A stretch of DNA of 64,000 nucleotides from Deltaproteobacteria bacterium (GTDB lineage: Bacteria; Myxococcota_A; Polyangia; Polyangiales; Ga0077539). The stretch's first letter is position 1; every line of letters begins with the position of its first letter. Of this stretch, positions 20,662 through 29,890 are shown in pieces. The translations under genes and the position numbers were made by a program. The stretch spans positions 124,001 through 188,000 of the forward strand of contig JADJAE010000006.1 of NCBI GenBank assembly GCA_016704445.1, written 5' to 3'. Under the pieces are notes generated by a model, which was not told where the DNA came from, did not search any database, and worked only from the letters and a program-made list of their open reading frames with translations.

Positions 20662-21137
20662 TTACTCGCGTCCCGTCGCGGCGAAGGTCACCTCCAACAC
20701 GGGCTGCCGAGACGCGGCGGCCACGGAGTCCCAACGCGCCTCGGCCGTGACCGTCCGCTCACGGTGCGCGAGCCACGGCCCCTGCACGAGGCCCAGCAGC
20801 CGCGCCTGCGCGACGTCCCAGTGCGCGGGGGGCTCGTAGAGGTTCACCGTGCGCTGCTCCACCGCGGCGCCGTCGACCTCGCGCTTCACATCCATGTACG
20901 CGCTGTCGGGCCGCGTGGAGGCGTTCGACACCGTGCGCGGGAGGGCGCGGGCGATATCCGCGAAGAGCGCGGCCCCCGGGCGCCGTCGACGCCCCTCCAC
21001 GAGCCCATCTCGACCGCCGCGAACAGCGGGGGGACGTTGCCCTGGAGGTGGAAGAGGAAACTCCCGTCGGGCCAGAGCGCGAGGCTCAGCGCCTGCGACG
21101 GGCCGTAGGCCGCGAAGACCTTGATAACCTCGCTCAC
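20662..21137 (-). CDS. Hypothetical protein of the VgrG island, one frameshift
   Basis: GTG 21137 overlaps the protease stop by 4 bases (GTGA). The first ~50 residues (VIKVFAAYGPSQALSLALWP, FLFHLQGNVPPLFAAVEMGS) are in one frame and the rest (ALFADIARALPRTVSNAS, REVDGAAVEQRTVNLYEPPA, LEVTFAATGRE) in another. Adding one G to the GGGGG run near 20990 joins them into a 158-residue protein, so a lost base in a homopolymer is likely. No family recognised. Being coupled directly after the putative protease effector, it could be its immunity or accessory protein; it has no signal peptide, which argues against a periplasmic immunity protein. Confidence 0.5.
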
Positions 21138-22269
21138 GGCGACCTCTTCCGCTTGACGGCCTTGTACTTGTCCTTGTGCATCACGCCGAGGACGTAGAGG
21201 AACGTGTTGAAGTGCCAGGACATCGGGCTGGTGCCGCTGCACATGATGCTCGCGGTGGGCTCCTTGTACGTGTTCGGATCGACCGAGGCGGCCGTGGCGC
21301 CGCCCTTGTACTCGTCGAATAGCCCGATGTTGTGGCCGAACTCGTGCGCCCGCACCGACTTCGGGACGTTGTTCGACCAGCTCTCCCACCAGGTGTCGGA
21401 GTACCACCACGACGCCGACCCCCACGGACCGGTGCAGGCCCCGGCGTTCACGTTGACCGTCGTGTACTCGCCCGTGTCGACGAACTTGCACACCACCTTG
21501 ATCTCGTAGAGGCAGCACCCGAAGTCACACGGGCACGCGTCGCCGCGCCCGCAGGCCTTGCGGTGCGCGCTGAAGACCTTGTTCCAGTAGCCCTCGATCT
21601 GCGACTTCCATTTCGTCTTCATCGCGGCCGTGATCACCAGCGCCCCGACGGGCACCAGCTTCACCTTGCCGATGACCGAGACGACGCCGTCCTTGAACTC
21701 GATGGCGTAGTTCGCCTTCCAGCCGTAGTTCTTGCCGTTCTTCGACCAGACCTTGCTCACCGCGTCCTGGGTCCACTGCGGCGTGCTCCGGCTCGCCCCC
21801 GGGAGGTTCGAGCTCGAGTACCCGTTGGCGGGCCGCACGATGCGCAGCGGCTTCGCTGCGTCGACCTCGTTGACGAGGGTCCACGCGTTGTTCATCAGCG
21901 CCCCGGTGAGCGCCACGTCGGGCTGGTCGTCCCAGGTGCCCTCGAACTTCCGGGCCACCCAGCTCTGCTTGACCTCGAGCGCGCCGCCGACCACCTCGGA
22001 CCTGCCCTCGACGTCCGCGCCCGAGCGCGCGCGTTCTTGTATTGGAAGTCCACCGCCCCGTCGAAGCCCTCGGCCGTCAGGCGCGCGCGAACCTCCAGGG
22101 TGTCCCCGCACATCGCGGTCTCCTGGGGAAACCACGCCGTGTCGACCTGGGGCGCCCCGGCGGCGACGCTGGCGGGCTCGGTGGGCGCCACCTCGACGCC
22201 GCTGGAGGTGGGAGCGCCCACGTCGGCCGGGCCCTCGGGCGAAGTCGCAGCGTTGGGGTCGGTGGTCAT
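21134..22269 (-). CDS. Metzincin-like zinc protease, candidate T6SS effector, one frameshift
   Basis: ATG 22269 opens a frame (TTDPNAATSPEGPADVGAPT, then DTAWFPQETAMCGDTLEVRA and GFDGAVDFQYKNA) that shifts at about 22030; adding one base in the GCGCGCGC run joins it to ADVEGRSEVVGGALEVKQSW and on to the stop at 21134, about 378 residues. The catalytic region near the C-terminus has RAHEFGHNIGLFDEY, i.e. HExxHxxGxxD, followed by SIMCSG, a Met-turn, which together define a metzincin with Asp as third zinc ligand. Six or more Cys lie before it (CGRGDACPCDFGCC). No signal peptide is present, as expected for cargo loaded on a VgrG spike. It sits between the LysM protein and a coupled unknown gene in the VgrG island. 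Protease call is firm; effector role is inference. Confidence 0.75.
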
Positions 22270-22281
22270 CGGAGTCGCTCG

Positions 22282-22908
22282 TCAGCTCCCGTAGCGGTCC
22301 GCGAGCGCGTCGAGGGTCTCCCCCGTCAGCTCGCCAGTCGATTCGAGGCTGTTGGCGGCCTGGAAGTCCCGCACCGCGCGGTCCATCGCGTCGCCGTCGC
22401 CCGGGGCGACGGGGCGAAGGTACCCGAGGTGCTGGAGGCGGGCGCGGGCCCCGCTGGGCTCGCTCACGGGGTCGAGGTGCCCGACGTCGAAGCGAAACCT
22501 CCTGCCGCGATCAGGGAACACGATGTCGAGCGACCCGCAGTTGATCGGCACGTCGAGGGTGGCGACCCCGCCGCCGTCGGTGCTGCCTTCGATCTTCATC
22601 CCGAAGACCCCTTCGACCCGGTAGCTCTCGCCCGCCCACGGGACCCCGTCGTCGGCGAAGGCCACCTGCAGCGTCGTCGTCGGCACCTGGGCCTCGAAGA
22701 CGTTGCTCGACCCGACCGCGAGCTTGAAGCGCGTGGGCTTCGCGTCGGGAACGTACAGCACGTCGCCGGGGCACAGCACGTTGGCGCTGCTCCGCGAGGT
22801 CTTCAGCGCGGCGTTGGCGGGGTGGTTCCAGATGGCGTCATCCTGGACGCCGTGGGCCCACGCGATCGACGCGAGGAAATCCCCCTGCTTCACGACGTAG
22901 ATCCTCAC
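22282..22908 (-). CDS. LysM plus peptidoglycan-binding domain protein of the VgrG island
   Basis: A 208-residue protein. Residues 1-60 form a LysM-like domain (YVVKQGDFLASIAWAHGV to CPGDVLYVPD); a central beta domain (FEAQVPTTTLQVAFADDGVP, YRVEGVFGMKIEG, GGGVATLDVPI) follows; the C-terminal ~65 residues are a PG_binding_1 domain (ARARLQHLGYLRPV, AVRDFQAANSLESTGELTGE, TLDALADRYG). This arrangement is common in proteins encoded beside vgrG in myxobacteria and other proteobacteria, where it is thought to act at the spike or bind the target cell wall. No signal peptide. 12 bases separate it from the protease start. Confidence 0.85.
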   Translation of the reverse strand: MRIYVVKQGDFLASIAWAHGVQDDAIWNHPANAALKTSRSSANVLCPGDVLYVPDAKPTRFKLAVGSSNVFEAQVPTTTLQVAFADDGVPWAGESYRVEGVFGMKIEGSTDGGGVATLDVPINCGSLDIVFPDRGRRFRFDVGHLDPVSEPSGARARLQHLGYLRPVAPGDGDAMDRAVRDFQAANSLESTGELTGETLDALADRYGS

Positions 22909-22936
22909 CGGCGCGCCCCCCTTCGCCCGCGTCCGC

Positions 22937-25379
22937 TCAGCACGGCTGCACCTCGCCCGCGTCGGGGAACTCGATCTCCGGCGATCCCTCCACCACGATC
23001 TCGGCGCACCCGTCGGCGTCGAGCACTCCGATGTACTCTCGGTCGTCCGCGTAGATCAGCTTGTAGCGCTGGCTCGCCATGGGCTTCCCGTTCTGGTCGC
23101 GCAGCTCGATGCGGGTCAGCGTCGGCGGCTCGGCGGAGGAGCTTCCCGACGCCGACACCGGCGACTTCAGCTTCACCGTCGCCCCGTCGAGCGTGGCGTC
23201 GGCGTCGATTCGCAGCCCCGCCCCGACGACTTCAGCACCAGCTCATCGGCGACGAGCTGCACCCCGCCGCCGACCAGCGCCTGCATCGCGTCGTCGGCGA
23301 GCTTCATCCTCGCGCCCTTGCCCTGCAGCACCACCTCGGCCGCCACGATCTGGATCGAGTCGGGCGTCATCAGGATCGTGCTCGATCCGCACCGCAGCGC
23401 GATGGACTTCTGGGCGACGATCTCGGTCGTGTCGGCGGACGACAGCAGGGTGCAGTCTTCGACGTGCAGCACGAAGGAGCGCGGCGCGTCGTGCCGGCCG
23501 ACCGTGACCGTGTCGGTGCCCAGGACGCGGGCCGAGCGGTCGGCGCTGACGGTCCTCACGTCGCCGCCGACCACCACGGTGCGCTCATCGCCGCCCACGC
23601 GCGTGACCCGGTCGCCGACCACCTCGGTGCTCGCGCTGCCGCCGACGACGACGCTCTCGCGGCCGCCCACGCGGGCGCTGCGGTCGCCGAGCACCACCTC
23701 GGACGCGGCGCCCGCGGTCTCGTCGACGCGGTCACCCTTCACCTTCACCGCGCGGTCGCGGCCGACGGTGATGGTCGCGTCGCGCTCGACGTCGCGGCTG
23801 TGGTCGTTGCCCACCACCTCGTCGAGGTCGCGCCACGCGTGCAGGAACACCTGCTCGGCGCCGCGTCGGTCTTCGAACGACAGCTCGTTGTGGCCGACCC
23901 CGTTCTCCAGCGACGCCGTGCGGATCCCGCTACGGCTCTTCTCGATGGGGACCGGGAAGGGCATCCCGCACATCCCGTTGTAGAGGCAGCCGATCACCAC
24001 GGGGCGGTCGGTGTCGCCCTCGAGGAACGCCACGATCACCTCCATCCCGATGCGCGGGATGAACTGCGTGCCCCAGCCCGCGCCCGCCCAGGCGTGGCTC
24101 ACGCGGACCCAGCACGAGCTGTGCTCGTCGCGCCGTCCCTCGCGGTCCCAGTGGAACTGCACTTTGATGCGCCCGTGCTCGTCGGTGTAGATCTCCTCCC
24201 CCGCGGGGCCCACCACGATCGCCGTCTCGCTCACCTGCTGCAGGCGTCGCCCGGGCGCCTTCGCGAGGTACTCGACGTCGTGGGGGCCGCACCGGAAGCG
24301 GTTGCGGTAGACGGGCTTCGGCGCGCGCCCGCTCGTGAGGCCGACGACCTCGGGCACGGTCACCTCGTGCGAGACCTCGTGGACGACGTACTCGCGATTG
24401 AACTCGGTCACAGGGTGGTCGTCGAGGTCGAAGCGCAGCCCCGGGGCCAGGTCCTGCCTGTAGCTCGCCCCAGCGCCGCGGAGCCTGCGCAGGTGGAGCT
24501 GCTTGAGCGCGAGCCGCGCGGTGCGGTTGGCGACGCGGGTGCGGAGGTACTCGTCGTGGTGGGTGTAGCTCTCGAGGTCGATGTCCCCGGCTTGCGGGGC
24601 CCAGTCCAGGTCGAGGTCGGCGGCGCGCTGGGTCACCCGATAGGGGACCATCGGGTTGACGAAATCGAAGCCGCCCTGCGTCGCGACGTTGGACCGCAGG
24701 GTGTCGACCCACGCGAAGGCGTAGACGTCGCCCTGGGCCGACTCGAGCGACTCGGCCTCGCGCTGAAACGAGAGCGTGTCCCCGTCGAGGGCGGGGTACT
24801 GGCTCGCGTGGTCGGCGAGGACCAGAGTCTCGACCGCGCTGCGATCGAGCGCGGGCCCCTTCGGCTGCTCGAACCAGTAGAAGATCCCGTGCTCGGCGAG
24901 CAGCCTCGCCACGAAGTCGTAGTCGGTCTCGCGGTACTGAACGCAGTATTCGAGGGGGCGAAACGGCCCCTGGGCGAGCACCTTGAAGGGCACCCGCCCG
25001 AGGGTCAGCACCCGCCCGACGATCTGGAGCACGTCGAGGTCCTGGAAGATCCGGGTGTCGCGCCGCAGCCGCAGCCGGTAGAGCGTCGGCACCAGCCGCA
25101 CCTCGAGGCGGAACAGGTCGTTCGCGCGCGCCGTCCCCTCGATGCGCTGCGCGGCGAGCACGCCGTGGATGCTGCGCGCGGGGCCCCGACCGACGTGGAT
25201 CGTCAGCGCCGCGCGGCGCCGACCAGGGAGGTCGTCGCGAAGGCCTCGTCGCAGAGGAACCCCACCCTCAGCGCGTACAGCCGCGAGAGCGCCTCGCGGC
25301 CCTGGAGCGACACGACGACGGGCGTAGCGCCGACGTCGGCGATGGCGAACTCAACGGCCTGGGTGGTGTCGTCGGACAT
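22937..25379 (-). CDS. vgrG: Type VI secretion spike protein VgrG, two frameshifts
   Basis: Reconstructed VgrG of about 810 residues. ATG 25379 starts AVEFAIADVGATPVVVSLQG ending in AFATTSLVGAAR; one base is missing near 25203, after which HGVLAAQRIEGTARANDLFR continues the gp27-like domain, including CVQYRETDYDFVARLLAEHG with IFYWFE. The gp5/OB domain follows with EEIYTDEHGRIKVQFHWDRE, SHAWAGAGWGTQFIPRIGME and LYNGMCGMPFP, then the repetitive beta-helix spike (VGGRESVVVGG, VVGDRVTRVGGDE). Near 23222 another missing G breaks the frame; restoring it gives GLRIDADATLDGATVKLKSP and a C-terminal extension of about 85 residues (RIELRDQNGKPMASQRYKLI) that looks like a carboxypeptidase-regulatory or transthyretin-like domain. 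No other T6SS structural genes are in the window, so this is an orphan VgrG module. Identity is certain. Confidence 0.9.
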
Positions 25380-26113
25380 CGGCGGACAGGCGCCTCTCAG
25401 ATCGCAGTCATCCAGCCGCACTCGTCGCGGCGCGCCCCGCGCTGGATCGCCGTGAGCTCGTCATAGAACGACTGCCCGATCGGGGGATAGGAAATCCGAT
25501 GTGGCTCGTTGGTTGGCGCGACTCCGCTCCAGTTGACAGAGAACCCATTGGATAGGGGTCGGGACGCATCCCTGTCAACGTGGGTTTGAAGTGCCGCCGC
25601 GACGCGCGTTCCCCCGCCTCGATCGCGAGGGGATCCGCAAGAGCTCTTGTTGATCTACGGTCGGGCGCACGATGCGCACGATCCCCACGCTCACCCCGTT
25701 CGTCCAACAGGTTCTCGACCGCTGCGAGGCGCGTGCGCCGATCGCCTTCGCCCACGTCGAGGCCGGTGACTGCCTGATAGGCGACCGCAACTTCTGCGCC
25801 GGTACGGAGCGCGCCCCATGATGGACTCCTCGTGAGCACTGGCGGAACTCGGTAGCGGATCCGCAGCCACGCCATCCTTGCGGCTCGACCGCAACGGACG
25901 GCCCGCCGAACCGCTCACTGAACGCCTACTCCAAACTCCAGGTGCCTGTGGTCAATGGAGTCCCATGCGCGGGGGGGGAATGGTCAACGCTCTCCCACCC
26001 GCCGCAGGCCCCCGGGGATGGCTCGCACCCATGAAAACAGGTCAAAGCGTGTCCTCCCCTCCGTGGCCCAGGTACTGCAGAGCTTTCTTCCGACCACCCC
26101 CATGGAGACCGTG
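25380..26113. other. 734-base gap without a supported gene
   Basis: Separates the VgrG island from the M15 peptidase gene. It must contain promoters for both divergently oriented units. A minus-strand open frame at 25408-25875 contains a protein-like patch (AEVAVAYQAVTGLDVGEGD) but the rest is Arg/Ser-rich and it was not accepted. GC is lower here than in genes. No tRNA, IS end or repeat was recognised. Confidence 0.5.
26104..26107 (+). promoter_or_regulatory. Shine-Dalgarno supporting ATG 26114
   Basis: GGAG lies 6 bases before ATG 26114, favouring it over ATG 26102, which overlaps the site itself. Confidence 0.55.
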
Positions 26114-27190
26114 ATGCGAAGCCCGACCCGAACCGAGACCTCTCCCCGCTGGATGCTGGCGGTAGCGATCGCGATGGTGGCCTGCGCGCCCGACACCGAC
26201 GACGCCGCGACCCCGGTCACGACGATGGCGGGCTTCGTTCCGGACACGGACATCACCGAGGCCGAGCAGGCCGCTGGCGTGGCGGAGCCGGGCAACGACT
26301 ACACCGAGCCCACGGCGGAGACCGACGGCGACGTCGCCGCGCTGGCCCCGCCCCTCGAGGGCAGCGGCTTCACCATGACGGCCGAGGGCACCGGCACCGC
26401 CGTCGACGCGGTGGGGGGCTGTCGCCCGGCGGCCGGGTACAGCCACGGCAACCGCGCCAACATCTGCGTCGTCTCCGTCGACGGCAAGCTGGTCGAGTAC
26501 CGCACGGCGCAGGCCTTCGGGGCGATGCGCGCGGCGGCCGCGTCGAGCGGCGTGCGCATCTCCATCGTCAGCGGCTTCCGCACGATGGATCAGCAGCGCT
26601 ACCTCTACAACCTCTACCTCGCGGGCCGCGGCAACCTCGCGGCGCGGCCGGGCTACTCCAACCACCAGAGCGGCCTCGCGCTCGACCTCAACACCAGCAG
26701 CGCCGGGGTCTACAACTGGATGTCGCGCAACGCGTCGCGCTACGGCTTCCGCCGCACGGTGCCGAGCGAGGCGTGGCACTGGGAGCGCCCGGCCGGCTCG
26801 CAGGGGTCGTTCTCCGGCGGCACCTCCAGCGGGCGCTGCTTCTCCACCACCCTGGGTCGCGAGGTGGCCGAGAAGACCTGCGTCGAGGCGCGCCTCGATA
26901 GCGCCTGGTACCAGTGCGACAACGGCACCTGGTACTCCGGCCGCGGCAGCCGCGGGGCCTGCGCCTCGCAGCATCCGCTCAGCGGCGGCGGCGGCACGAC
27001 GCCCGACCCCGGCACGGGCCATTGCTACAGCGGCACGCTCGGCCGCGACATGCGCGTGGGCGCGTGCCTCCAGAGCCGCTTCGACCGCGACTGGTACCAG
27101 TGCGCGAGCATCGGCTGGGTCATGAACAACAGCATCGCCTCGTCGCGCCGCGGCTACGCGGGCGCCTGCTCCAGCTACACGCCGCTCTGA
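26114..27190 (+). CDS. D-alanyl-D-alanine carboxypeptidase (M15B, VanY-like) lipoprotein
   Basis: A 358-residue lipoprotein with signal peptide MLAVAIAMVAC. After an acidic linker comes an M15B peptidase domain (about residues 110-240): ISIVSGFRTMDQQRYLYN, YSNHQSGLALDLNT (the SxHxxGxAxD zinc motif), and EAWHWE with the catalytic Glu and last His. It should trim D-Ala-D-Ala ends of peptidoglycan peptides. The C-terminus carries two copies of a ~50-residue Cys module (CFSTTLGREVAEKTCVEARL, then CYSGTLGRDMRVGACLQSRF, each with WYQC) joined by a Gly-rich linker; these may bind cell wall. Active-site residues are all present. The stop converges with the ABC permease gene 4 bases away. Confidence 0.9.
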   Translation: MRSPTRTETSPRWMLAVAIAMVACAPDTDDAATPVTTMAGFVPDTDITEAEQAAGVAEPGNDYTEPTAETDGDVAALAPPLEGSGFTMTAEGTGTAVDAVGGCRPAAGYSHGNRANICVVSVDGKLVEYRTAQAFGAMRAAAASSGVRISIVSGFRTMDQQRYLYNLYLAGRGNLAARPGYSNHQSGLALDLNTSSAGVYNWMSRNASRYGFRRTVPSEAWHWERPAGSQGSFSGGTSSGRCFSTTLGREVAEKTCVEARLDSAWYQCDNGTWYSGRGSRGACASQHPLSGGGGTTPDPGTGHCYSGTLGRDMRVGACLQSRFDRDWYQCASIGWVMNNSIASSRRGYAGACSSYTPL

Positions 27191-27194
27191 GTCC

Positions 27195-28055
27195 TCACCC
27201 GCGCGGGTCGACCGCGTCGCGCAGCGCCTCGCCCAGCAGGTTGAAGCCCACCACCGTCAGCAGGATCGCCAGCCCCGGAACCAGCGTGAGCCTCGGCACC
27301 GCGCGGGTGAGCGACTCCGACTGATGCAGCATCGAGCCCCATGACGACGCGGGCGGAACCACCCCGACGCCCAGGTAGGAGAGCGAGCTCTCGGCGACGA
27401 TCATCCCCGCGACCTGCGAGGTGGCGATGACGATCACCAGCGGGATCACGTTGGGCAGCAGGTGGCGGGTGATGATCCGCAGGTGCGAGGCGCCGAGCGC
27501 GCGCGCGGCGAGGACGTAGTCGAGCTCCTTGAGCTGGAGGGTCTTGCCGCGGATCTGCCGGGCCATCGAGGGCCACGCGAGGGCCGCCAGCACGACGAAG
27601 ATCACCCAGAGGTCGGGCCGGTCGATGACCTTGTTGAGGGTCATCACCACCAGCAGGAAGGGGAACGACAGCAGCGCGTCGACGAGGCGCATCAGCACCG
27701 TGTCGGTCCACCCTCCGAAGTAGCCCGAGAGGAGGCCGATGAGGGTGCCCACCAGCACGATGAGGGCCGTGGCCGCGAAGGCGACGGTGAGCGACACGCG
27801 CGCGCCGTAGAGCAGCCGGGAGAGCTCGCAGCGGCCCACCACGTCGGCCCCGAGCGGAAACTCCCACGTCGGCCCGATGGGCACGCCCTGGGTGGTGAGC
27901 GTGCGGGACTTGAAGGGCAGGTTGGGGTCGTGCGGCGCGAGCAGCGGGGCGAAGAGCGCCGCGGCCATCGCGAGGATCACCAGGATGAGCCCGAAGCGCG
28001 CGCCGCGGTTGCGGCGAAAGCGGGCGACCGCGCGAGGATCAAGAAGTGCTGCCAT
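27195..28055 (-). CDS. Oligopeptide/dipeptide ABC transporter permease (DppC/OppC type)
   Basis: A 286-residue inner-membrane permease of the DppC/OppC family. It has the N-terminal OppC_N segment (GLILVILAMAAALFAPLLAP, DPNLPFKSRTLTTQG, then FPLGADVVGRCELSRLLYGA), about six transmembrane helices, and the ATPase-docking EAA loop LDYVLAARALGASHLRIITR followed by HLLPN. The usual DRDVLSR at the start of the permease region is changed to VGRCELSR. Partner genes (second permease, binding protein, ATPases) are absent from this window, so it either works with distant subunits or is a stray member of an operon. It begins 3 bases after menE, so it is co-transcribed with menC-menE. Confidence 0.9.
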   Translation of the reverse strand: MAALLDPRAVARFRRNRGARFGLILVILAMAAALFAPLLAPHDPNLPFKSRTLTTQGVPIGPTWEFPLGADVVGRCELSRLLYGARVSLTVAFAATALIVLVGTLIGLLSGYFGGWTDTVLMRLVDALLSFPFLLVVMTLNKVIDRPDLWVIFVVLAALAWPSMARQIRGKTLQLKELDYVLAARALGASHLRIITRHLLPNVIPLVIVIATSQVAGMIVAESSLSYLGVGVVPPASSWGSMLHQSESLTRAVPRLTLVPGLAILLTVVGFNLLGEALRDAVDPRG

Positions 28056-28058
28056 GCC

Positions 28059-29519
28059 TCAGGCGCGCGACGATACACCGTCTCCCCACGGTCCGACCGA
28101 CGCTCCATAGCGCGCGGGCGCTCCGGCCCGGTCGGGCTTGCCGCTCGGCAGCGCGGCGATCGCGTCCACCCTCGCCAGCAGCCTCGGTCGCTTGAAGCCC
28201 GCGAGCCGGGACGTCACGTGTCGCCAGAGCGCCTCGCGCCACGCGGCCTCGTCGGCCACCTCCGCCCGCGCCACCACCGCCGCCGCCACGCGCTGCCCCC
28301 ATACCGGGTCGGGTAATCCGAACACCAGCGCCGCGGCCACCGAGGGGTGCGACTCCAGGCACTGCTCGACCTCCACGGGGTAGACGTTCTCTCCGCCCGT
28401 CACGACCAGGTCGGTGCGCCGCGCGTGTATCGACAGCACCCCGGCCTCGTCGAGCGACCCGAGGTCTCCCGTGTCGAACCACGCTCCCTCCGCGAGCGGG
28501 GCGTGGCCCCAGTACCCGCGCATCCGCATCGGGCCTCGCACCGTGATGCGCCCCACCGCTCCGGTCGCGACGAGGACCCCGTCTTCGTCGACGAGCCGCA
28601 GCTCGACCCCGTGCAAGGCTCTCCCCACGCCGCGCTGGGCGACCGGCTCGCGGCTCGGCGCCTGCGTCGCCACCTGGGAGCACATCTCGGTCATCCCGTA
28701 GGTCGCGAGCGCCCGCACGCCCCTCGCCGCGCTCTCGGCCAGCAGCTCCGGCGGGCACGCCGCGCCGCCCACCAGCAGCGCCCGCGCCCGCGCCAGCACG
28801 TTGTCCCGGTCGGCCTCCAGCAGCGCCCTCAGCATCGTCGGGACCACCGACACCAGCGTCCCTCCCGAGCGCACCGCATCGAGCACGGCGTCGGCGTCGA
28901 AGCGCGGCAGAAGCACCACCGGGCGCCCCGCCCGCAGGCAGCGGGTGAGCACCGAGAGCCCGCCCACGTGGGCGATCGGCAGGGCGGCGACCCAGCGGTC
29001 GGGGTGCTCCCAGCCGAGGTTGCGCTCGCTCGCGGCGGCGCTGGCGGCGAAGGCCCCGTGGGTGAGCACCGCGCCCTTCGGTCGCCCGGAGGTGCCCGAG
29101 GTGTAGATCATCGCCAGGGGTGCGCTCAGCTCGCAGCGAGGCATCGCGGGCCAGCGGCGCGTTACGCCATCGTGTAAGAGCGCGTCGACCCCGGCGTCGT
29201 CGAGCGAGAGCGCGACCTCCGCGTCGTCGATGAGCACCTGCGCCTCCGGCTCCGTCAGCCGCGGGTGCACCAGGACGGCGGTCACCCCCGCGATGGCCAT
29301 CCCGAGCAGCGACACCACCGTCTCCGCGCGGTTGCTCCCGCGCAGGGCCACCCGGTCTCCGCGGCGCACGCCGCCCGCCGTCAGCGCCGCGACGAAGCCG
29401 CCCATGCGCGCGTCGAGCTCGCCGAAGGTCCACGCCCGCCCATCGGCGACCAGGGCCACCTCGCCGTGCCTCCGCGGCGGCACCCGCGCGAAGGGGCTGA
29501 TTCTTCTCGGAATGTTCAC
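28059..29519 (-). CDS. menE: o-Succinylbenzoate-CoA ligase-like AMP-forming enzyme
   Basis: A 486-residue member of the acyl-adenylate (ANL) family. Core motifs: P-loop MIYTSGTSGRPKGAVLTHG, A5 ALATYGMTEMCSQVATQAP, A7 WFDTGDLG, A8 RTDLVVTGGENVYPVEVE and the C-terminal catalytic Lys in LPSGKPDR. The compact length and the PIAHVGGLSVLTRCL segment are typical of MenE, which makes o-succinylbenzoyl-CoA in menaquinone synthesis, and menC lies directly upstream, which supports the assignment. The ATG at 29519 falls inside the outer end of a long inverted repeat, so the first ~9 residues may come from the repeat; a slightly later start cannot be excluded. Followed after 3 bases by an ABC permease gene. 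Confidence 0.88.
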   Translation of the reverse strand: MNIPRRISPFARVPPRRHGEVALVADGRAWTFGELDARMGGFVAALTAGGVRRGDRVALRGSNRAETVVSLLGMAIAGVTAVLVHPRLTEPEAQVLIDDAEVALSLDDAGVDALLHDGVTRRWPAMPRCELSAPLAMIYTSGTSGRPKGAVLTHGAFAASAAASERNLGWEHPDRWVAALPIAHVGGLSVLTRCLRAGRPVVLLPRFDADAVLDAVRSGGTLVSVVPTMLRALLEADRDNVLARARALLVGGAACPPELLAESAARGVRALATYGMTEMCSQVATQAPSREPVAQRGVGRALHGVELRLVDEDGVLVATGAVGRITVRGPMRMRGYWGHAPLAEGAWFDTGDLGSLDEAGVLSIHARRTDLVVTGGENVYPVEVEQCLESHPSVAAALVFGLPDPVWGQRVAAAVVARAEVADEAAWREALWRHVTSRLAGFKRPRLLARVDAIAALPSGKPDRAGAPARYGASVGPWGDGVSSRA

Positions 29520-29855
29520 GACGGCTCACGCAAGGCGGAGCGACGGCGACCGACCGGCCCAATGCGCCTCAGGGGGAGGGGCGACGACCAGCCATGGTCA
29601 GGGCGCCGGGCCGCAGGATGAATCCTGCGGCACGAGGGCAGGCGAGTCGCCGGACGGAGCGCGCGGACTGGGCAGGCCATGTTGCCGCAGGGTTCACCGG
29701 GCCCGGGCGCCCTCGACCAAGGGCCTGGACGGTCGCCCCCTCCGCTTCGCTCCGGGTGAGGCGCATTGGGCTGGCGTGGACGGTCGCTCTCGTCGCTTCC
29801 GCCTTGCGTGAGTCGTCGTGAACATTCTGGGAAGGATCAGCCCTGAAGGACGCGG
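29492..29855. repeat. Long imperfect inverted repeat between menC and menE
   Basis: The left arm (about 29492-29613) contains GGCTGATTCTTCTCGGAATG, TTCACGACGGCTCACGCAAG and CCCAATGCGCCTC; the right arm (about 29698-29855) read on the minus strand contains GGCTGATCCTTCCCAGAATG, TTCACGACGACTCACGCAAG and CCCAATGCGCCTC. Small insertions and deletions separate the arms in between, and both end centrally in a GGGCGCC/GGGCCC stretch. The spacer holds a perfect 9-base hairpin. The outer ~28 bases of the left arm coincide with codons 1-9 of menE. The whole could be a miniature transposable element or repeat family; copies elsewhere cannot be checked here. Confidence 0.75.
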
Positions 29856-29890
29856 CGACGGGCTCATCGGCACTATGACGAGGCTGGAGC
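29520..29890. other. 371-base intergenic region filled by an inverted repeat
   Basis: Sits between menC and menE, which are otherwise in one transcription unit. Nearly all of it is the imperfect inverted repeat described separately. Antisense frames here are repeat-derived and not accepted as genes. Confidence 0.7.
29611..29630. other. Perfect 9-base-pair hairpin
   Basis: CCGCAGGAT-GA-ATCCTGCGG, in the spacer of the long inverted repeat. No T run follows on either strand, so it is not a classic terminator. Confidence 0.8.

Noticed and set aside
25408..25875. Minus-strand frame of 155 codons in the gap before the M15 gene
   Set aside because: Only one short patch looks protein-like; the rest is Arg/Ser-rich, no ribosome site or family, and it overlaps the region that must hold promoters.
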